A DNA stretch of 64,000 bases from Mytilinidion resinicola (GCF_010093595.1 NW_022985438.1:1202785-1266784), one strand, 5' to 3'. Numbered from the stretch's first letter, positions 20,590-32,100 are shown. Notes: generated by a model not told the origin, from the sequence alone. Numbers and translations are program-made.

Positions 20590-21816
20590 TTGGTCACTAT
20601 GTTCCCAACATGTACCTCATATCTCCCAGGCACAGTGTGTCAACGGGGCTTGGCTGCAGGTGCAGCCTTTCGCCATGAGATGTGCGATTTTCAGTGGGCA
20701 TGTAACTTCACGTCCCTCATTCACTTCCTCGTCTCCACCCCGAAACTTCACTCGAACAGCTTTCACCGGCATTGGGACATGATGGGTCGCCTAGGCAGCA
20801 ACGATTTGTCGCTTCTTCGTACTTATAGACGACAAATCGCCAGAGTTCTTCTGATCCTTACGTTATTTCACCTACTTTCTTCTTTACACCACCACCGCTC
20901 CCAAGACCCTGCGATGGAGAGGGAGTCTACGCCTTTCTGGGCCACGTACCGCCTACGAAGCCCTGTGGAATGCTGCTATAACACCCATTTCCACCAGTTG
21001 TTCTGCAAGCACATCATCGCCACACCAACGATCGAACCATGCGCCAGCAACTGCCTTATGCCCACGCTGGCACCTCAGCCGACCCCAGAGCCTGATAAAG
21101 TTACTACGAATCTTGTCGACGAAGAATTCCTGTGCCCAAAATGCGTGGAAGAAGGAGGAGGATCTGCCCACACCTACGTTCTGCGTAATCTGAATTTACG
21201 CATCCAAAAGCTCGTCATGCGGCATTGCTACAAGTACGAAGAGGCTACGATCTTGAAGTTTCAAGAATCGCCGACGCCTGACACCCAAACAACACCGCTT
21301 TCCGGACGCATTCTACCCTGCTTGCACATCCAGCACGGTGTACCTTCACCATACCACATCCTCGAATGCGGACACACGGTGAAGGTGCTACCTGGTGACC
21401 CTGCCGGTTGTGCCTGTAACTGTGCGGGCCCAGAAACGGAATGCGATGGAGTGTTTGAGTGCGCCGCATGCCTCGCCACGGGTATTCCGATCGACCCCGT
21501 CCACGGTTACCGTGTGCCACGCAACTGTACGTACTTGTCTACCGAAGACATCGCAATGGAAGAAATGGCGGAAGATTTCGGAGGAATCTCTGTCGGAGGT
21601 CAATCACGGTCTTCCTATGCGGTGTCCGAGGAACATCTTCTCCAGTGTGGGCACCAGATAACTACGAATATCTTGACTAACTGTTGCAAGAACTGCAGTG
21701 CTCGCTGTGAAAACATCCTCCTTGCGAATACTCCACCAGCCGGCAAGTTCGATTGCAAGAAGTGCATATACGAGATGGAATGCGCAATGGCAGGGGTGGA
21801 AACGATGGATATCTAG
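20590..21816 (+). CDS. Cys/His-rich protein of unknown function (up to 408 aa)
   Basis: A single long frame. Residues 80-105 contain one hydrophobic stretch (IARVLLILTLFHLL). From ~residue 125 the protein is rich in Cys and His pairs: FCKH, CASNC, CPKC, ECGHTVKV..CACNC, CAAC, then QCGHQITT..CCKNCSARC and CKKC. The ECGH..CACNC and QCGH..CCKNC blocks look like an internal repeat of a metal-binding unit. It is not a RING or LIM pattern I can name. The Met at 20,914 just before TPFWATYR is a possible alternative start, but 108 further codons are open upstream, so the longer form is preferred. The function is unknown. Confidence 0.65.
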   Translation: MVTMFPTCTSYLPGTVCQRGLAAGAAFRHEMCDFQWACNFTSLIHFLVSTPKLHSNSFHRHWDMMGRLGSNDLSLLRTYRRQIARVLLILTLFHLLSSLHHHRSQDPAMERESTPFWATYRLRSPVECCYNTHFHQLFCKHIIATPTIEPCASNCLMPTLAPQPTPEPDKVTTNLVDEEFLCPKCVEEGGGSAHTYVLRNLNLRIQKLVMRHCYKYEEATILKFQESPTPDTQTTPLSGRILPCLHIQHGVPSPYHILECGHTVKVLPGDPAGCACNCAGPETECDGVFECAACLATGIPIDPVHGYRVPRNCTYLSTEDIAMEEMAEDFGGISVGGQSRSSYAVSEEHLLQCGHQITTNILTNCCKNCSARCENILLANTPPAGKFDCKKCIYEMECAMAGVETMDI

Positions 21817-22870
21817 TGCGTAGATGGCGGCTCAGAGTTGCGAGTCATGTCCACAATGCGGTAATGTCAATTCTCTTGCTTCATCGACCAGTTGCCTTTT
21901 ATGAAAGTCCTACTCGTTTGAGAGAATAAGTCGGATCACGTGACGCACCGCTAAAATCCAGAGCGCGTCCAATTTACTATGAAGCCTAATCATCCCTTGA
22001 AGCCAAAATGCGCAGTACATGTTTGCAAAGGAACTCTTGAAAGTTGAAGGTCTGCCCGATGAAGTTGACAATTGAGGTACTAAGGTTAGACGGGTACGTG
22101 ATGTGGGTAGCGCGGATTCTCTCCTCTTAAGTTCTCCAAAGCATGCGAGCTCTTTAACCTTGTGTTTTTACCCGAACCATCAACAGCGAGACATTTATCG
22201 CGTTGTAGCCTCAGTCTTCTTATCTTGCTGTCCGATTTTTTCATCTCTTTCGCCCTTTAGCTCTATGTAAGTAACGTATCGTTGCATGACTTGACATAGA
22301 ACTGCTTCTATGACACCTCGCCTTATTAACAATGTGGCTGAAAACATGGCCCCTTTACGAACGTCTGTAAGCGGTGGGGAAGGAGGAGACGGACTAATGG
22401 CAGGATTGAAAAGCTGCAAAATATTGCATGATGATTAGATGCTTATTCTTCGCCGTCTCTGGCCACGAATCAGCACTTGAACTATCACTATAACGAACGG
22501 CATCACCGCAAACTAACGGTCGAGCCTGTAAAACAATTTGGTAGAAGATCAACGCATGCAAAGCCAACTTTAATAGGCCCATGTCATTATTTCCGCTTTG
22601 GGTTGCGTACTGCGAGTTCTGGTGGCCTGTGCGCTATAAGCAGTAGTCAACGGAAGTTTCATCCCAGACTACTGCACAACGCGAAACGCTTTCTGTGAGG
22701 CTCAGACGTTCTATCTTTGACATATTAGGAGAGGCAGTTGGAGCAACTGACTTGCGCAAGCCTTCTCGCTCCTAAGTCGTCGGGTTGCGTCGGGCTGCGA
22801 TGTGCTATAAACCAACCCATCTGCTGGCAGGACGAATACAAGCACTCCTATGCATCGGAACTCGACTTAA
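21817..22870. other. Intergenic / promoter of the Zn2Cys6 gene
   Basis: No supported gene. The last ~70 bp contain the TATA-like element listed separately. Confidence 0.45.
22806..22811 (+). promoter_or_regulatory. TATA-like box upstream of the Zn2Cys6 gene
   Basis: TATAAA lies 65 bp before the ATG of the Zn2Cys6 factor, a plausible TATA distance for a short fungal leader. Assignment is by position only. Confidence 0.4.
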
Positions 22871-24752
22871 ATGACTCGAACAGGCAAATGTGACGTATGT
22901 CGGCAGAGAAAGGTCAGGGTGGGTACTCCCTCTACAATGCACTCAAAACTCGCATTAATAGCCCAGTGCGATGAACGTCGTCCTTCTTGTGGACAATGTG
23001 CGAAAAAGAGCCGGCCTTGTAGTTATGAATACGGCAAAGTAGCGTTCTTCGTAGATGAGAGTGAGCAGCAAGGTGGTTTATGCCCCAAAAGGCCCGCTGG
23101 TAACTTTGAGACGCCGCCACAGGCTCTTGCAGATACTGCCTGGGGTACGAATGGAGCCATTACTAAATATACGACACCAGAAGCCACCATTATCCTCAGT
23201 GTAAGATCTTCCCGCGGGTCTAAATCTGGAAATGGCGTCTTCCAAACGCTCACTCCGATCTGTGTTTCGAAAAATGTTAAATCCTCGACACCGTTCAACG
23301 GAGTTCCAAGAATTCCGAGGAGCCCAATATGCTCAGAAACGAAACTTTGCGACCAGTTCCTTGCAGTCATCGGTACTGATCCCCCGAATCAAAATCCCTC
23401 AGAAATCTGGGGAAGCTGGATCCGTCTCATCCCATCACGGATCGGCCAACATCCAGCTCTAGACTATGCAGCCGCTGCTTATGCCGAAGGCAGTGTTGCA
23501 TACGTCAGCAAAGACCCGGCACAAGCTGCTGCGGCTCGAACAAGCTATTCGAGGGCACTAAAGTGTCTCCAGTCGGCGGTATTGGACAGGAGCTCCGAAT
23601 TTCTGACCGAGACATTGAGTGCGATAAAGCTTCTCTCGACGTTCGAGGTATGCATCCCTCTGGCAAATCTATGATCGAGGGTAATTCTAACTAGCTACAA
23701 GTTACTCATGGGCATGGCATCCTTTGCCTGGGTATCCCATACTCAGGGGCTGGCAAAGTTGCTGGTTGCTCGTGGCCCAAGATTAGCGGACGACGAAATT
23801 GAGAGGTCTATATTCTACTCCAGCTACCCTCTTGAGGTAAGCCTATACTCCAAGTCTTGAAAAAAAAACCCCCTTCGATATCCTAACAGCCTCTTAGATT
23901 GCAGAAGCCATCCTCAGCGACTCAGTCTCGGACTTCGATAACGAGGACTGGCTTTTCTTTCCACCGCCGGAGACTATATCTGAGTATCCAGCTTTCGACA
24001 CGGCTTGCCAGGCAGTGATGCAACAGTATGTCCGAGTTCCGCGTCTGATGAAACTCGTACGGACATATCTACAAGATCCCAATAACCTTATTCTCAGAAA
24101 TGAGGCGGTAGACCTTGCGAGAAAGCTCTATCTGAGCAACCTAGACTCACTAGTTTCGACCGCCTTGGTCGATACTGCGGATCTTGTGCCCACAAACTCC
24201 CCAGATCTTCGAGAATACTACCCAGACTCATTCAAATACCACTCGATCAAGATATTAGACCTCCTCGTCCACTACTGGACGTGCCGGGTGTTCCTCCTCG
24301 GACTGATACAGACCCTGTGCAGTACACAATACTTCTCTTCGTCATTTCCACTCGAAGAAATCATCGAAGAGGATGAACGAGCCGCCGGATACATTTTAAT
24401 GTCTAGCGAGTTCGCCGCGAGCGTGAAGCCCATGCCAACGGGTGCGGTCTTGATGATAATGCCACTACAAATTGCGTTTGGAACATGGCACCGCAGCGAG
24501 CGGCGACAGGGCTTTTATGGGGAACGCTGGAATCGTGCTGTCTGTCTGAAGAAGTGGAGTCTAGATAGTTCGAATGAGTATTTGAGTATTTGGGGTGGCC
24601 GGGAACAGTCGACGGATGAATTGGAAGCAAAGACAAGGGCTTTTGAAGGGGCGCCGCTTGAGCCCTGGATGCGTAGGAGAAAATGGTCTGTTGAAGAGAC
24701 TCGTCACAAGAGTCAACGCCTTAGAAATGGAATAGTAGAGCCAGAGCAGTAG
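22871..24752 (+). CDS. Zn(II)2Cys6 transcription factor
   Basis: Four exons: 22,871-22,918, 22,967-23,647, 23,702-23,836 and 23,898-24,752, giving 572 residues. After splicing, the N-terminus shows Cys at 7, 10, 17, 24, 27 and 34 (CX2CX6CX6CX2CX6C) with the basic RQRKVR stretch, the canonical fungal binuclear zinc cluster. The first intron is only 48 bp and in frame. Left in, it would put 16 extra residues between Cys10 and Cys17. The remainder is the helical fungal-specific regulatory region of the DUF3468/Fungal_trans_2 type (LLMGMASFAWVSHTQGL, LHYWTCRVFLLGLIQTL-like segment, DERAAGYILMSSEFA). It is probably a nuclear pathway or stress regulator; the target is unknown. No biosynthetic cluster is adjacent. 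Confidence 0.88.
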
Positions 24753-25558
24753 AGTATGTATCGAGATCGAATGCGGTTAGACTGTAATCGTCTCGGCTCG
24801 GCTTTCTCACCTCGCGTCTCACTTTACCCATCGTCAATGATAGAAATGCCTCCGCTCACAAGGATCTCTGCACCCATCCTGCAAGTCTCCTTAAGAAGTG
24901 GCCTCACGGGCACTATCTGCAAGGCTGAGTTCGGCCCTGGCTAGTCGGAACCCAGTTCTACGATCCGATTTCTGCAGAACCCCGACGCTGCCAAGCTCCA
25001 GTTTTCCGCCCCCAAGTTTCTTCGAGACCTCAATCTTCGGGTCGGCATGTCCTTGTACATCCATTATACAGCATAGCCACAGCCCTGACAAGAGTCTAGG
25101 TGGTCATTGGCCAGAGATGATGCTAAAGATGGGCATCCCCGCAGCAAGCCGCCCATAGCTACGCCACCTGCCTATATCGGGAATCTTAAGAATAAGACAA
25201 GTTTCCGTAAGATCGGGCTCTCTGTCTTTGAAAACCTCAACCAGTCCAATTAGCTCAATACATTACACATATGTGGCACCTGTCGGACGTGTGTATCGGC
25301 TGTACGTATACACAACCTTATGCACAAACCATGTATTATAACCTCGATGCAACATGTTCCACAGGCACTTGCCGATCAATCAACTGCGCCTGGCGTCCTA
25401 CCTTGGTGGCACCGTCAGGCTGAAGGTGGCTGGGTAAAGCTGGACTCATCCTGCAACCCATGACTTTACAGTCACTTCTTTCCCGCTCAGCCTGATAATT
25501 ATGTTTAAAAGTCTCTAGTCTACTCAGCCTTCGAAACCATTCTTCGACTATCATCATC
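24753..25558. other. Intergenic, nothing recognised
   Basis: Short frames on both strands overlap and lack domain support. Contains the presumptive promoter of the DUF6536-like gene. Confidence 0.45.
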
Positions 25559-27998
25559 ATGACAGATCCCCCTTCTCCTGTAGAGGAGTACCGCTATCTA
25601 CGTGTTGCGAATCCGGACCCACGAGAGGAATTGGAGAGAACTCATGCACCAGGAGAATTCGAGAGAGCCCAAGACTTGGTCGATGCTAGGGACAATCATT
25701 CTACTTATTCCTCACATGATAGGATCTCAGACGAGGGAGACTGGACAGAGCTGCGCAGTCTATAGTACGTCTTTCGCGGAGCGGGGTTGCTACCAAGACA
25801 CCTTCTGATAGTGTGGCACAGTTCTCCCGATACCCAAAACCTTTCTCCTGCACCGAGACCAGACCCAAAACCCATATCATCTCGAGCAAATCCCTTCGAA
25901 AACTTGCGAATATATACGACGTTCATCAGCTGGGCCAAAGCTAGGGGCTTTGATGGATGGCGTATGGGCGTGCTGGCAGGCTGTTTTACAGCGGTCTCTG
26001 TTTGCTTGGCGAATGTGGCTATCCTGTTAGCAGGTGCTGCTCTATCTGGCGGCTATAAAAATGGCATTGCACACCTAGCACAAGGTTCAGCCGAATACGT
26101 GACTAGATGGAGTACCGCACTCCACATTTTCATCAACATTCTTAGCACGCTCTTGTTGAGTGCGAGCAACTATACAATGCAGGTTCTCAGTTCTCCAACC
26201 CGAGAGGAAGTCGACAGAGTTCACTCCCAAGGCAAGTTCCTTGATATCGGTATCCTTAGCACGCGTAATCTTCGACACATCTCCAGGAAGAGATTGATCC
26301 TCTGGTGGATATTGGGAATTTCTTCGATTCCGCTTCACATTTTGTAAGTGGATCAGAATTCATATTGATCTTGTCTGACTTTGGCAGCTATAATTCCGCG
26401 ATTTTCGATGTTGTCGTTGGAAATCAATTCGATACGACAATGGTAGAATATATGTCCCCCGAATATACTACTCTAAACATTTCAGCTGCGCGAGACGATT
26501 CAACAGCGCACCGAAACTTGACAAATGGGCAATGGCAGAACTTTTACGATGCTGAAGCCGTCTCAGGCCTAGGCGATTTATCCCTCGTCGTCGATGAAAT
26601 ATCCCTGAACCTCCAGACATACCAATCGGTCCTGAATCATACTTTCTCCACGAACAAAAGTGACGCCTTCAACTTTACGGACAACTCGGTCACCATTCAT
26701 CGGGATACAACGGCTTTCACGATACCAAACATGAGCGCGGAGGGATGGGTTCCGGCATTCAATTTGGAGCCTACCCAGCTTTACCCTATCCACGTTCGCT
26801 ACGCGTTTGCACAGACAAGAGGGGGTGCGAATAGCAGATTGGAGATCAGTTTATTCTTTATGCTTATCGTGATATTCTCAAACGTTGTGAAAGCGATAGC
26901 AATGCTGCTGGTACTACTGGACGAGCGTCCTCTTTATCTTGTCACAATTGGAGATGCGGCCGCCTCATTCTTGAAAAGGCCGGATGCAGTAACGGCAGGG
27001 CTCTGTACACTTTCTAAAGACGACATGCTTATCAAGCTCGGCCGAGACCCAACGATGCGCATCCTGGAAAGCGAAGAGAAGGTCATAAAGTTGAAGTCAC
27101 GTCTGAGTGGTGTATGGAAGTCTCGTAAACGACAATACGGTAGTGCGATCAGTGATGGGAGGCAAGCATTTGGAATGATAATGTAAGTGAGCCTTCTTCT
27201 TTCTATATAACTTAGCTTGTCTTATCTACGACTGACAACGCTATTCAATTTAGCTGCTCTCTCATGATCGCGGCCGGCGTTGTCATTTTCTCTGTATCGA
27301 TCAGCAATGATGGAGGTTTAGGCTCTTGGGGCACATCTTCAACAACAACGCTCTCTATTGGATCGAGTAGGTTCGACGCGACAGGAACTCTCTTCAATGC
27401 GGGACTAGCCAATGTTGCACAGCTTCTCTTCTCTATCGGATATCTAACGTTCAACGGACTCTTCACCTGTATAGCGAATGCCATCGAATGGGACAACCTT
27501 GCGCTCTCCAGAAAAGGATTACGAGTTACAAAACCCGAGGGGCAACAGCGAAGCAGTTATTTCCTGCAACTACCATTCCGATTTGCAGTACCCCTCACTG
27601 GGGTCAGCTGTCTTGTCCACTGGCTGATGTCGCAGAGTCTGTTTCTCGTTCGAATAGACATACAAGACCCGAATGGCAAACTCGTGCTTAACCTTGGTTC
27701 CAAATCTGCTTGTGGGTTCTCAAGATTGAGCTTCCTGGTACTTTGCATTACCTTTACCTTGATTTTTTGCTTGGTTCTTGTCATGAGCCTATGGCGTTGG
27801 AGGATCAATATTCCGCTTGCGGCATCCTGTAGCTTGGTTATCAGCGCAGCTTGCCACCCCCCTTTGGATGAGGTTGATCCTCATCTAAAGGCTGTACAAT
27901 GGGGCGTCACGGCGAAGGGCGCAGTGAACGGTATAGAGCACTGTTCGCTATCAACGAACGCTGTAGAAAAGCCTCAATACGGAAGAAGGTATGTTTGA
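25559..27998 (+). CDS. DUF6536-like multi-pass membrane protein
   Basis: Exons 25,559-25,764, 25,822-26,343, 26,388-27,182 and 27,254-27,998 give 755 residues. Each intron is 44-71 bp with GTACGT or GTAAGT donors and keeps frame. An acidic N-terminal cytosolic segment (~85 aa) is followed by FDGWRMGVLAGCFTAVSVCLANVAILL. Then come HIFINILSTLLLSASNYTMQVLSSPTR, LDIGILSTRNL and SSIPLHIFYNSAIF, the hallmark block of DUF6536 proteins. A large, possibly N-glycosylated loop (several NxS/T) is followed by four or five further membrane helices. Members are widespread in filamentous ascomycetes and lack a known role. The C-terminal ~50 residues are hydrophilic. Confidence 0.85.
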
Positions 27999-28585
27999 GT
28001 AGATAGTTAGTCAAAGAATACTACCTTCTGCAAGGCACAGCAGAGTGCTCACATTTGGGTTGAAGTTGAGCTGGACGTGGTTCTCCTGGGACTACATAAC
28101 TTAGTACTGTGTAGGTTTTAGGTGCCAAACAACAAGGGTTATGGGCGGAGGTACCTATAGTCTGCACCCAGTTTAGTGCGTGCACGTGTCCTTGCACGCT
28201 CCGTTAGTAAGCAAGCCTAACTAACTACTCTTTCGTGATAGGCTTTACCTAGGAACTCAACTCTGAGAACGCCGTACCCAAATGCGACAGCTTCAACCAC
28301 ACTCAGAGCATCTGAAGCCGGACTATATTTGAATGTTTCTAATCGTGGGGCTCTACAAAGGGTAGTAAGGCGCACTTAAGAGTAACCCCGGCATTAACCC
28401 CGCAAATATGTAATGTGCACAGCACAACGATGCAGAACGGCTTGACCCCTCATCGCGAATGCTGGCCGGAACTTACGTGACGCGATAGGCGTATATAACT
28501 GACGTACGGTGTCTTTTATCGACTCAATACCTCAAGGAACCACCACCAGCAACGAAGTAACGTAAGAACGAACTCACCATTCACA
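27999..28585. other. Intergenic / promoter of the aldo-keto reductase
   Basis: No gene recognised. Carries a TATA-like box near its right end. Confidence 0.45.
28492..28498 (+). promoter_or_regulatory. TATA box upstream of the aldo-keto reductase
   Basis: TATATAA lies 94 bp before the ATG and is followed by a pyrimidine/A-rich leader. Assigned from sequence and position. Confidence 0.5.
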
Positions 28586-29773
28586 ATGGCAACCGCCAAC
28601 ATTGACCATTTGCTCGCCGAATCGAAGGCCGAGTACAGGCAATTGGGCAAGTCCGGATTGCGTGTCTCGGTGCCCATTCTAGGAGCTATGAGTTTAGGGG
28701 ACAAGAGGACTCTGCCGTGGTCTCTTGAAGAGAAGGAAGCATTGCCGATACTCAAAGCTGCGTACGATAGGGGCGTCAATACGTGGGACACAGGTATGAG
28801 ACTCAACAATACATGTAGCATATGGACTTCCACATCTAATGTCCGGCCCCAGCAAATACCTATAGTAACGGCGAAAGCGAACGAATCATTGCGAAAGCAA
28901 TCGAAACCTACAAAATCCCGCGAGAAAAGGTCCTCATCTTGAGCAAGTGCTTTAGCTATGTCGGAGAACAACCTGAGCTGCGGGCTGTACTTTACCGCGA
29001 GCAATTGCCTAAGTTGAAGGATTATGTCAACCAAGGAGGACTATCGAGGGCGGCGATATTCAACCAGGTCAATGCTTCCTTGAAGAGGCTGAACACGGAC
29101 TACATCGACCTACTACAAATCCATCGGTACGACAAAGTCACGCCGATTGAGGAGACAATGGAGGCATTGAATGATCTTGTCAGAAGTGGCAAGGTCAGGT
29201 ACATTGGAGCGAGCAGCATGTGGGCTACAGAATTCGCGGAGATGCAGTTTGTGGCAGAGAAGCACGGCTGGACGAAGTTCGTGTCTATGCAGAATCAGTA
29301 CAATCTGCTCTATCGGGAAGAAGAAAGAGAGATGAACAGGTTCTGCAACAAGACGGGAGTTGGCTTGATTCCTGTAAGTTTCCCCAAGACATTCCCCGCT
29401 TTCTCCATTACTGACGAGCATGACGCAGTGGGCGCCCCTTTGCCGTGGCCATCTCGCTCGGCCCGCATCCCAATTTGGCACCACCCCTCGTTCCGCGGGA
29501 GAGCAGAAACAGTCAATGTGGACGACCGGAACACTGGAGGCTGATAAGAAGATCATACAACGCGTGGAGGAGCTGGCCGAGAAGCATGGTTGGAAGATGA
29601 GCGAGGTTGCCTTGGCTTGGATCAATAAGAGGATTTCATCACCGATTATTGGATTCAGTACTGTTGAAAGGATAGATGAAGCTCTTGGAGCACGGGGCAA
29701 GACTTTGACTGATGAGGAAGAGAAGTATCTTGAGGAGCTCTACCAGCCTCGTGCGGTGGAGGGGCATTTCTAG
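28586..29773 (+). CDS. Aldo-keto reductase, NADPH-dependent
   Basis: Exons 28,586-28,793, 28,853-29,373 and 29,429-29,773 give 357 residues in the TIM-barrel aldo-keto reductase fold. The catalytic tetrad is visible as Asp68 and Tyr73 ([13 protein letters not shown]), Lys101 (LILSKC) and His160 (LLQIHRYD). The strand [12 protein letters not shown] and the motif [15 protein letters not shown], near the cofactor pocket, fit NADPH-binding members. It resembles the fungal group annotated as versiconal hemiacetal acetate reductase-like or general aldehyde/ketone reductase. No polyketide genes are nearby, so a role in aldehyde detoxification or general metabolism is more likely. Both introns are 55-59 bp. 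The region just after intron 2 ([12 protein letters not shown]) is conserved in the family. Confidence 0.9.
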
Positions 29774-30056
29774 AGAGACAAAGTACGTACATATATCAAT
29801 CTACCAAGGCTCCGGAAAATAGTGCGATTCGGTACCTTCGTTACACCCCTAAAATTTCAACATCTGTTACCACTGCCATAGATGGTGTTACCCAGGCAAT
29901 AAGCTTTGTAGCGAAAAATTTACAAAGCTAAGCAATTAGAAGGCTGGTGCATATCTCGTCAACAACAAACAAAGCACAGTTTGTGGAATAGTAGCTAAAA
30001 TCTTAGCTCGTCAAATAACCTCATCCGCTCCGTTATCAACCTCCAGGCTATATGCT
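29774..30056. other. Convergent spacer
   Basis: Short 3'-to-3' interval between the aldo-keto reductase and the SET gene. Nothing recognised. Confidence 0.4.
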
Positions 30057-30800
30057 CTAAGTATTCGGATCCGGGTACTTACACCGCCGATACCCACAGT
30101 AGCAATATTTCCCCTGGAAGTACACAGGGCCGTAATTCACCGTAAGCTCCTCTCCAGCCTTCACCGCCCTATTCCCCTTCATCATAATCGCACTTACTCT
30201 TGTCCTTCCCACCCGACCCGTTACCAGATTCGCCTTCGCGTTGCAAGAGTGGTTCACGAACCGCACGAAGGACCCTTCATACGTCGCATCGACGGTCCCA
30301 AAGACCTCCGAGAATATCGACGGACCCAGCGGCACCTCAACGTGATACCCCACTTCACCATAATCATAGAGATGCCCAGGCGGGTTCAAGACACCTGTGT
30401 ACTCACCGACTACCGTCCGTGGCCCGATTCTCTGCTTCGCAAACACGCCCACGCCCATGCCTTCAACCTCTTTCAGCTCGAAGAGCTTCTTCCACTGCGC
30501 ATCCTTCGCGCGGAAGGCTTCGAGGCTGCATTCGCAGTTGTCAGGCTCCTCGGTTTCGTCGCCGCATGCGAGACACACGCCCTGTGTGGTCGTTAGCAGG
30601 GTATCCAGACATGGTTTCCAGGTTTCTGGGCTGCTCCAGCCTTTTGGCGGCTTGGTGGACCATTTGGATGGGTTAAGAAAGACGAAGGAGCATTGATTTG
30701 GGGTTGTTTTTGAGCGGATGTTTTTGGCGATGCGGCGTTTGCCGGATACAGAGGTGAAGCGGAAGGGCTTTGGTTTTGAGGGAGCTTTAGGACGCGCCAT
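30057..30800 (-). CDS. Small SET-domain protein (intact paralog)
   Basis: A 247-residue, intronless frame. A basic N-terminus is followed by a short Cys segment (CLACGDE..NCEC) and then the SET core: GMGVGVFAK, GEYTGVL, the RFVNHSCNAK motif that closes the AdoMet pocket, EELTVNYG with the catalytic-type Tyr, and a terminal CYCG..RC post-SET. All hallmark residues are present, so it is probably an active lysine methyltransferase. The pre-SET part is too small for the SUV39 or SET2 classes. It lies head-to-head with a disrupted paralog 301 bp away, which implies a divergent duplication. Substrate and location are unknown; the basic N-terminus would suit the nucleus. Confidence 0.85.
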   Translation of the reverse strand: MARPKAPSKPKPFRFTSVSGKRRIAKNIRSKTTPNQCSFVFLNPSKWSTKPPKGWSSPETWKPCLDTLLTTTQGVCLACGDETEEPDNCECSLEAFRAKDAQWKKLFELKEVEGMGVGVFAKQRIGPRTVVGEYTGVLNPPGHLYDYGEVGYHVEVPLGPSIFSEVFGTVDATYEGSFVRFVNHSCNAKANLVTGRVGRTRVSAIMMKGNRAVKAGEELTVNYGPVYFQGKYCYCGYRRCKYPDPNT

Positions 30801-31101
30801 AATCGGAGGGGTTTATGCTGTGGATAAATTGGTGTTCGCTGAGGTCTGTAAGTGCTTTCGCATGTCTCTTAGTGAAGTATGCTTCTTAGTACCTTTACTC
30901 TCTGGTGGAAAACAGCGTGCGGCGAACAAGAAGACAAAGATTGATGGATTAACAAAGAACAAAGACTCGGCCGACAATCGAATGCAACTTAACTAGTTCA
31001 TGACTTTTGCAGCCTCTGGCAATAAGGCTTTGTGCCTTTGGAGACATAGACTCTAGTCATCGGAGTCTTTGTCCTTTTGTCTGCGGATAACTCCTTTTGT
31101 T
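30801..31101. promoter_or_regulatory. Divergent promoter region between two SET paralogs
   Basis: 301 bp separate the start codons of the intact SET gene (minus) and the split SET gene (plus). The spacing implies shared control before the plus-strand copy was interrupted. No specific factor site was identified. Confidence 0.35.
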
Positions 31102-31530
31102 ATGAATAACTTAAGAATAGCTGTACATGGCGGACCTCACGACAAACGCAATTACGATCATGCCCAGGTAAAGTCGAAAACATCGAATCCAACTAAGATA
31201 ATATCAGTCGTCGAACAATCACACGCAGGAATGTGTAAGCTAAAGAATTTCTACTACGAAGATCAACACGGTAAGAGAGTCAAGGCGCAAAACGTCCCAC
31301 GAGAAGGTTCAAGTATTGTCTATCCTACGCCTTTCAAAGGTACCAAGTTCTTCCACAGCCAGTGGGCGAATTTGAAGAAGAAATCAAAGCCTGATAGCTG
31401 GACGGGAGCATGGCCCCCGACAACGCTCGCAGAGCTGGTGACAACTGACGGAGTTAGAGAACAAAACTGCCGAAACTGCGGTAGCGAAACTATGTGCGAG
31501 TGCGATATTAAAACATTTCGAAAGCACTAA
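31102..31530 (+). pseudogene. 5' half of a split SET-domain gene
   Basis: About 142 codons starting MNNLRIAVHGGP. They contain a W-rich segment and the Cys block NCRNCGSETMCECDIKTFRKH, which aligns without gaps to the CEC..FRAK region directly before the SET core of the intact neighbour. The frame then stops at TAA immediately after the last homologous codon (31,525-31,527), at the left edge of the AT-rich insertion. The missing SET core is found at 42,616. A truncated, possibly still translated product is conceivable but would lack the methyltransferase domain. Confidence 0.75.
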
Positions 31531-31544
31531 CGTCCATCCACCTA

Positions 31545-31569
31545 TAACGGAACAACCGCCGTACCGGAA
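31545..31569 (+). repeat. Left 25-nt inverted repeat of the composite insertion
   Basis: Starts TAACGGAACAAC and matches the reverse complement of 42,588-42,612 at 23 of 25 positions. It begins 17 bases after the last SET codon of the left half, so it is a candidate terminal inverted repeat. Confidence 0.6.
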
Positions 31570-31855
31570 TAAAAATAGGTACTTTAACTTTTAAGCTAAG
31601 AACTACGAGTACACTTTATAAAATTTACAATATTTTGCTAAGATTTAATATTAAGGCTACTTCTTTATCTCCAACACTGCACCTATATAAAAATTACGCT
31701 GACGTTAACACCTTACTACCAAACTTACAACAGCTTATCTTTATAGCTAAAACGAGCGGTACTTCTTACAGAGCCACCACAACGCATACACTACTATGAA
31801 AACCTATTAAGCGCATTCTGCCAGGCCTTAGACTTAAGTAGCATTGCTTTGGATA

Positions 31856-32100
31856 TGTAGTCAGCCGCAAGGCTGCAAGTGGCGATTAATTCATGCGGAG
31901 TTCCAACCCCTGTCGGTACTTCCAATTAAAGCCGTCTAATTAAGGCGATCGCCGACCCTCGCCGAAACGACTCTGGACGTCCCTGCTATGCACTTAAATT
32001 ACTTAGTTAATAGGTGGCTATATATAGTGTGGCTGCGTCTTCTATAGCTATATTATATAGCTGGCGGCCTTCTAAAGGCAGGCCCGAAAATAGACACCGC
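31856..32100 (+). repeat. LTR-like dispersed repeat fragment (copy B)
   Basis: Begins TGTAGTCAGCCGCAAGGCTG and contains the CAACCCCTGTCGGTACTTCC block shared with copy A at 6,370. A TATATATA box follows further on. It is less RIP-decayed than its surroundings. The right end is approximate, and no gag or pol frame could be read. Confidence 0.45.
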
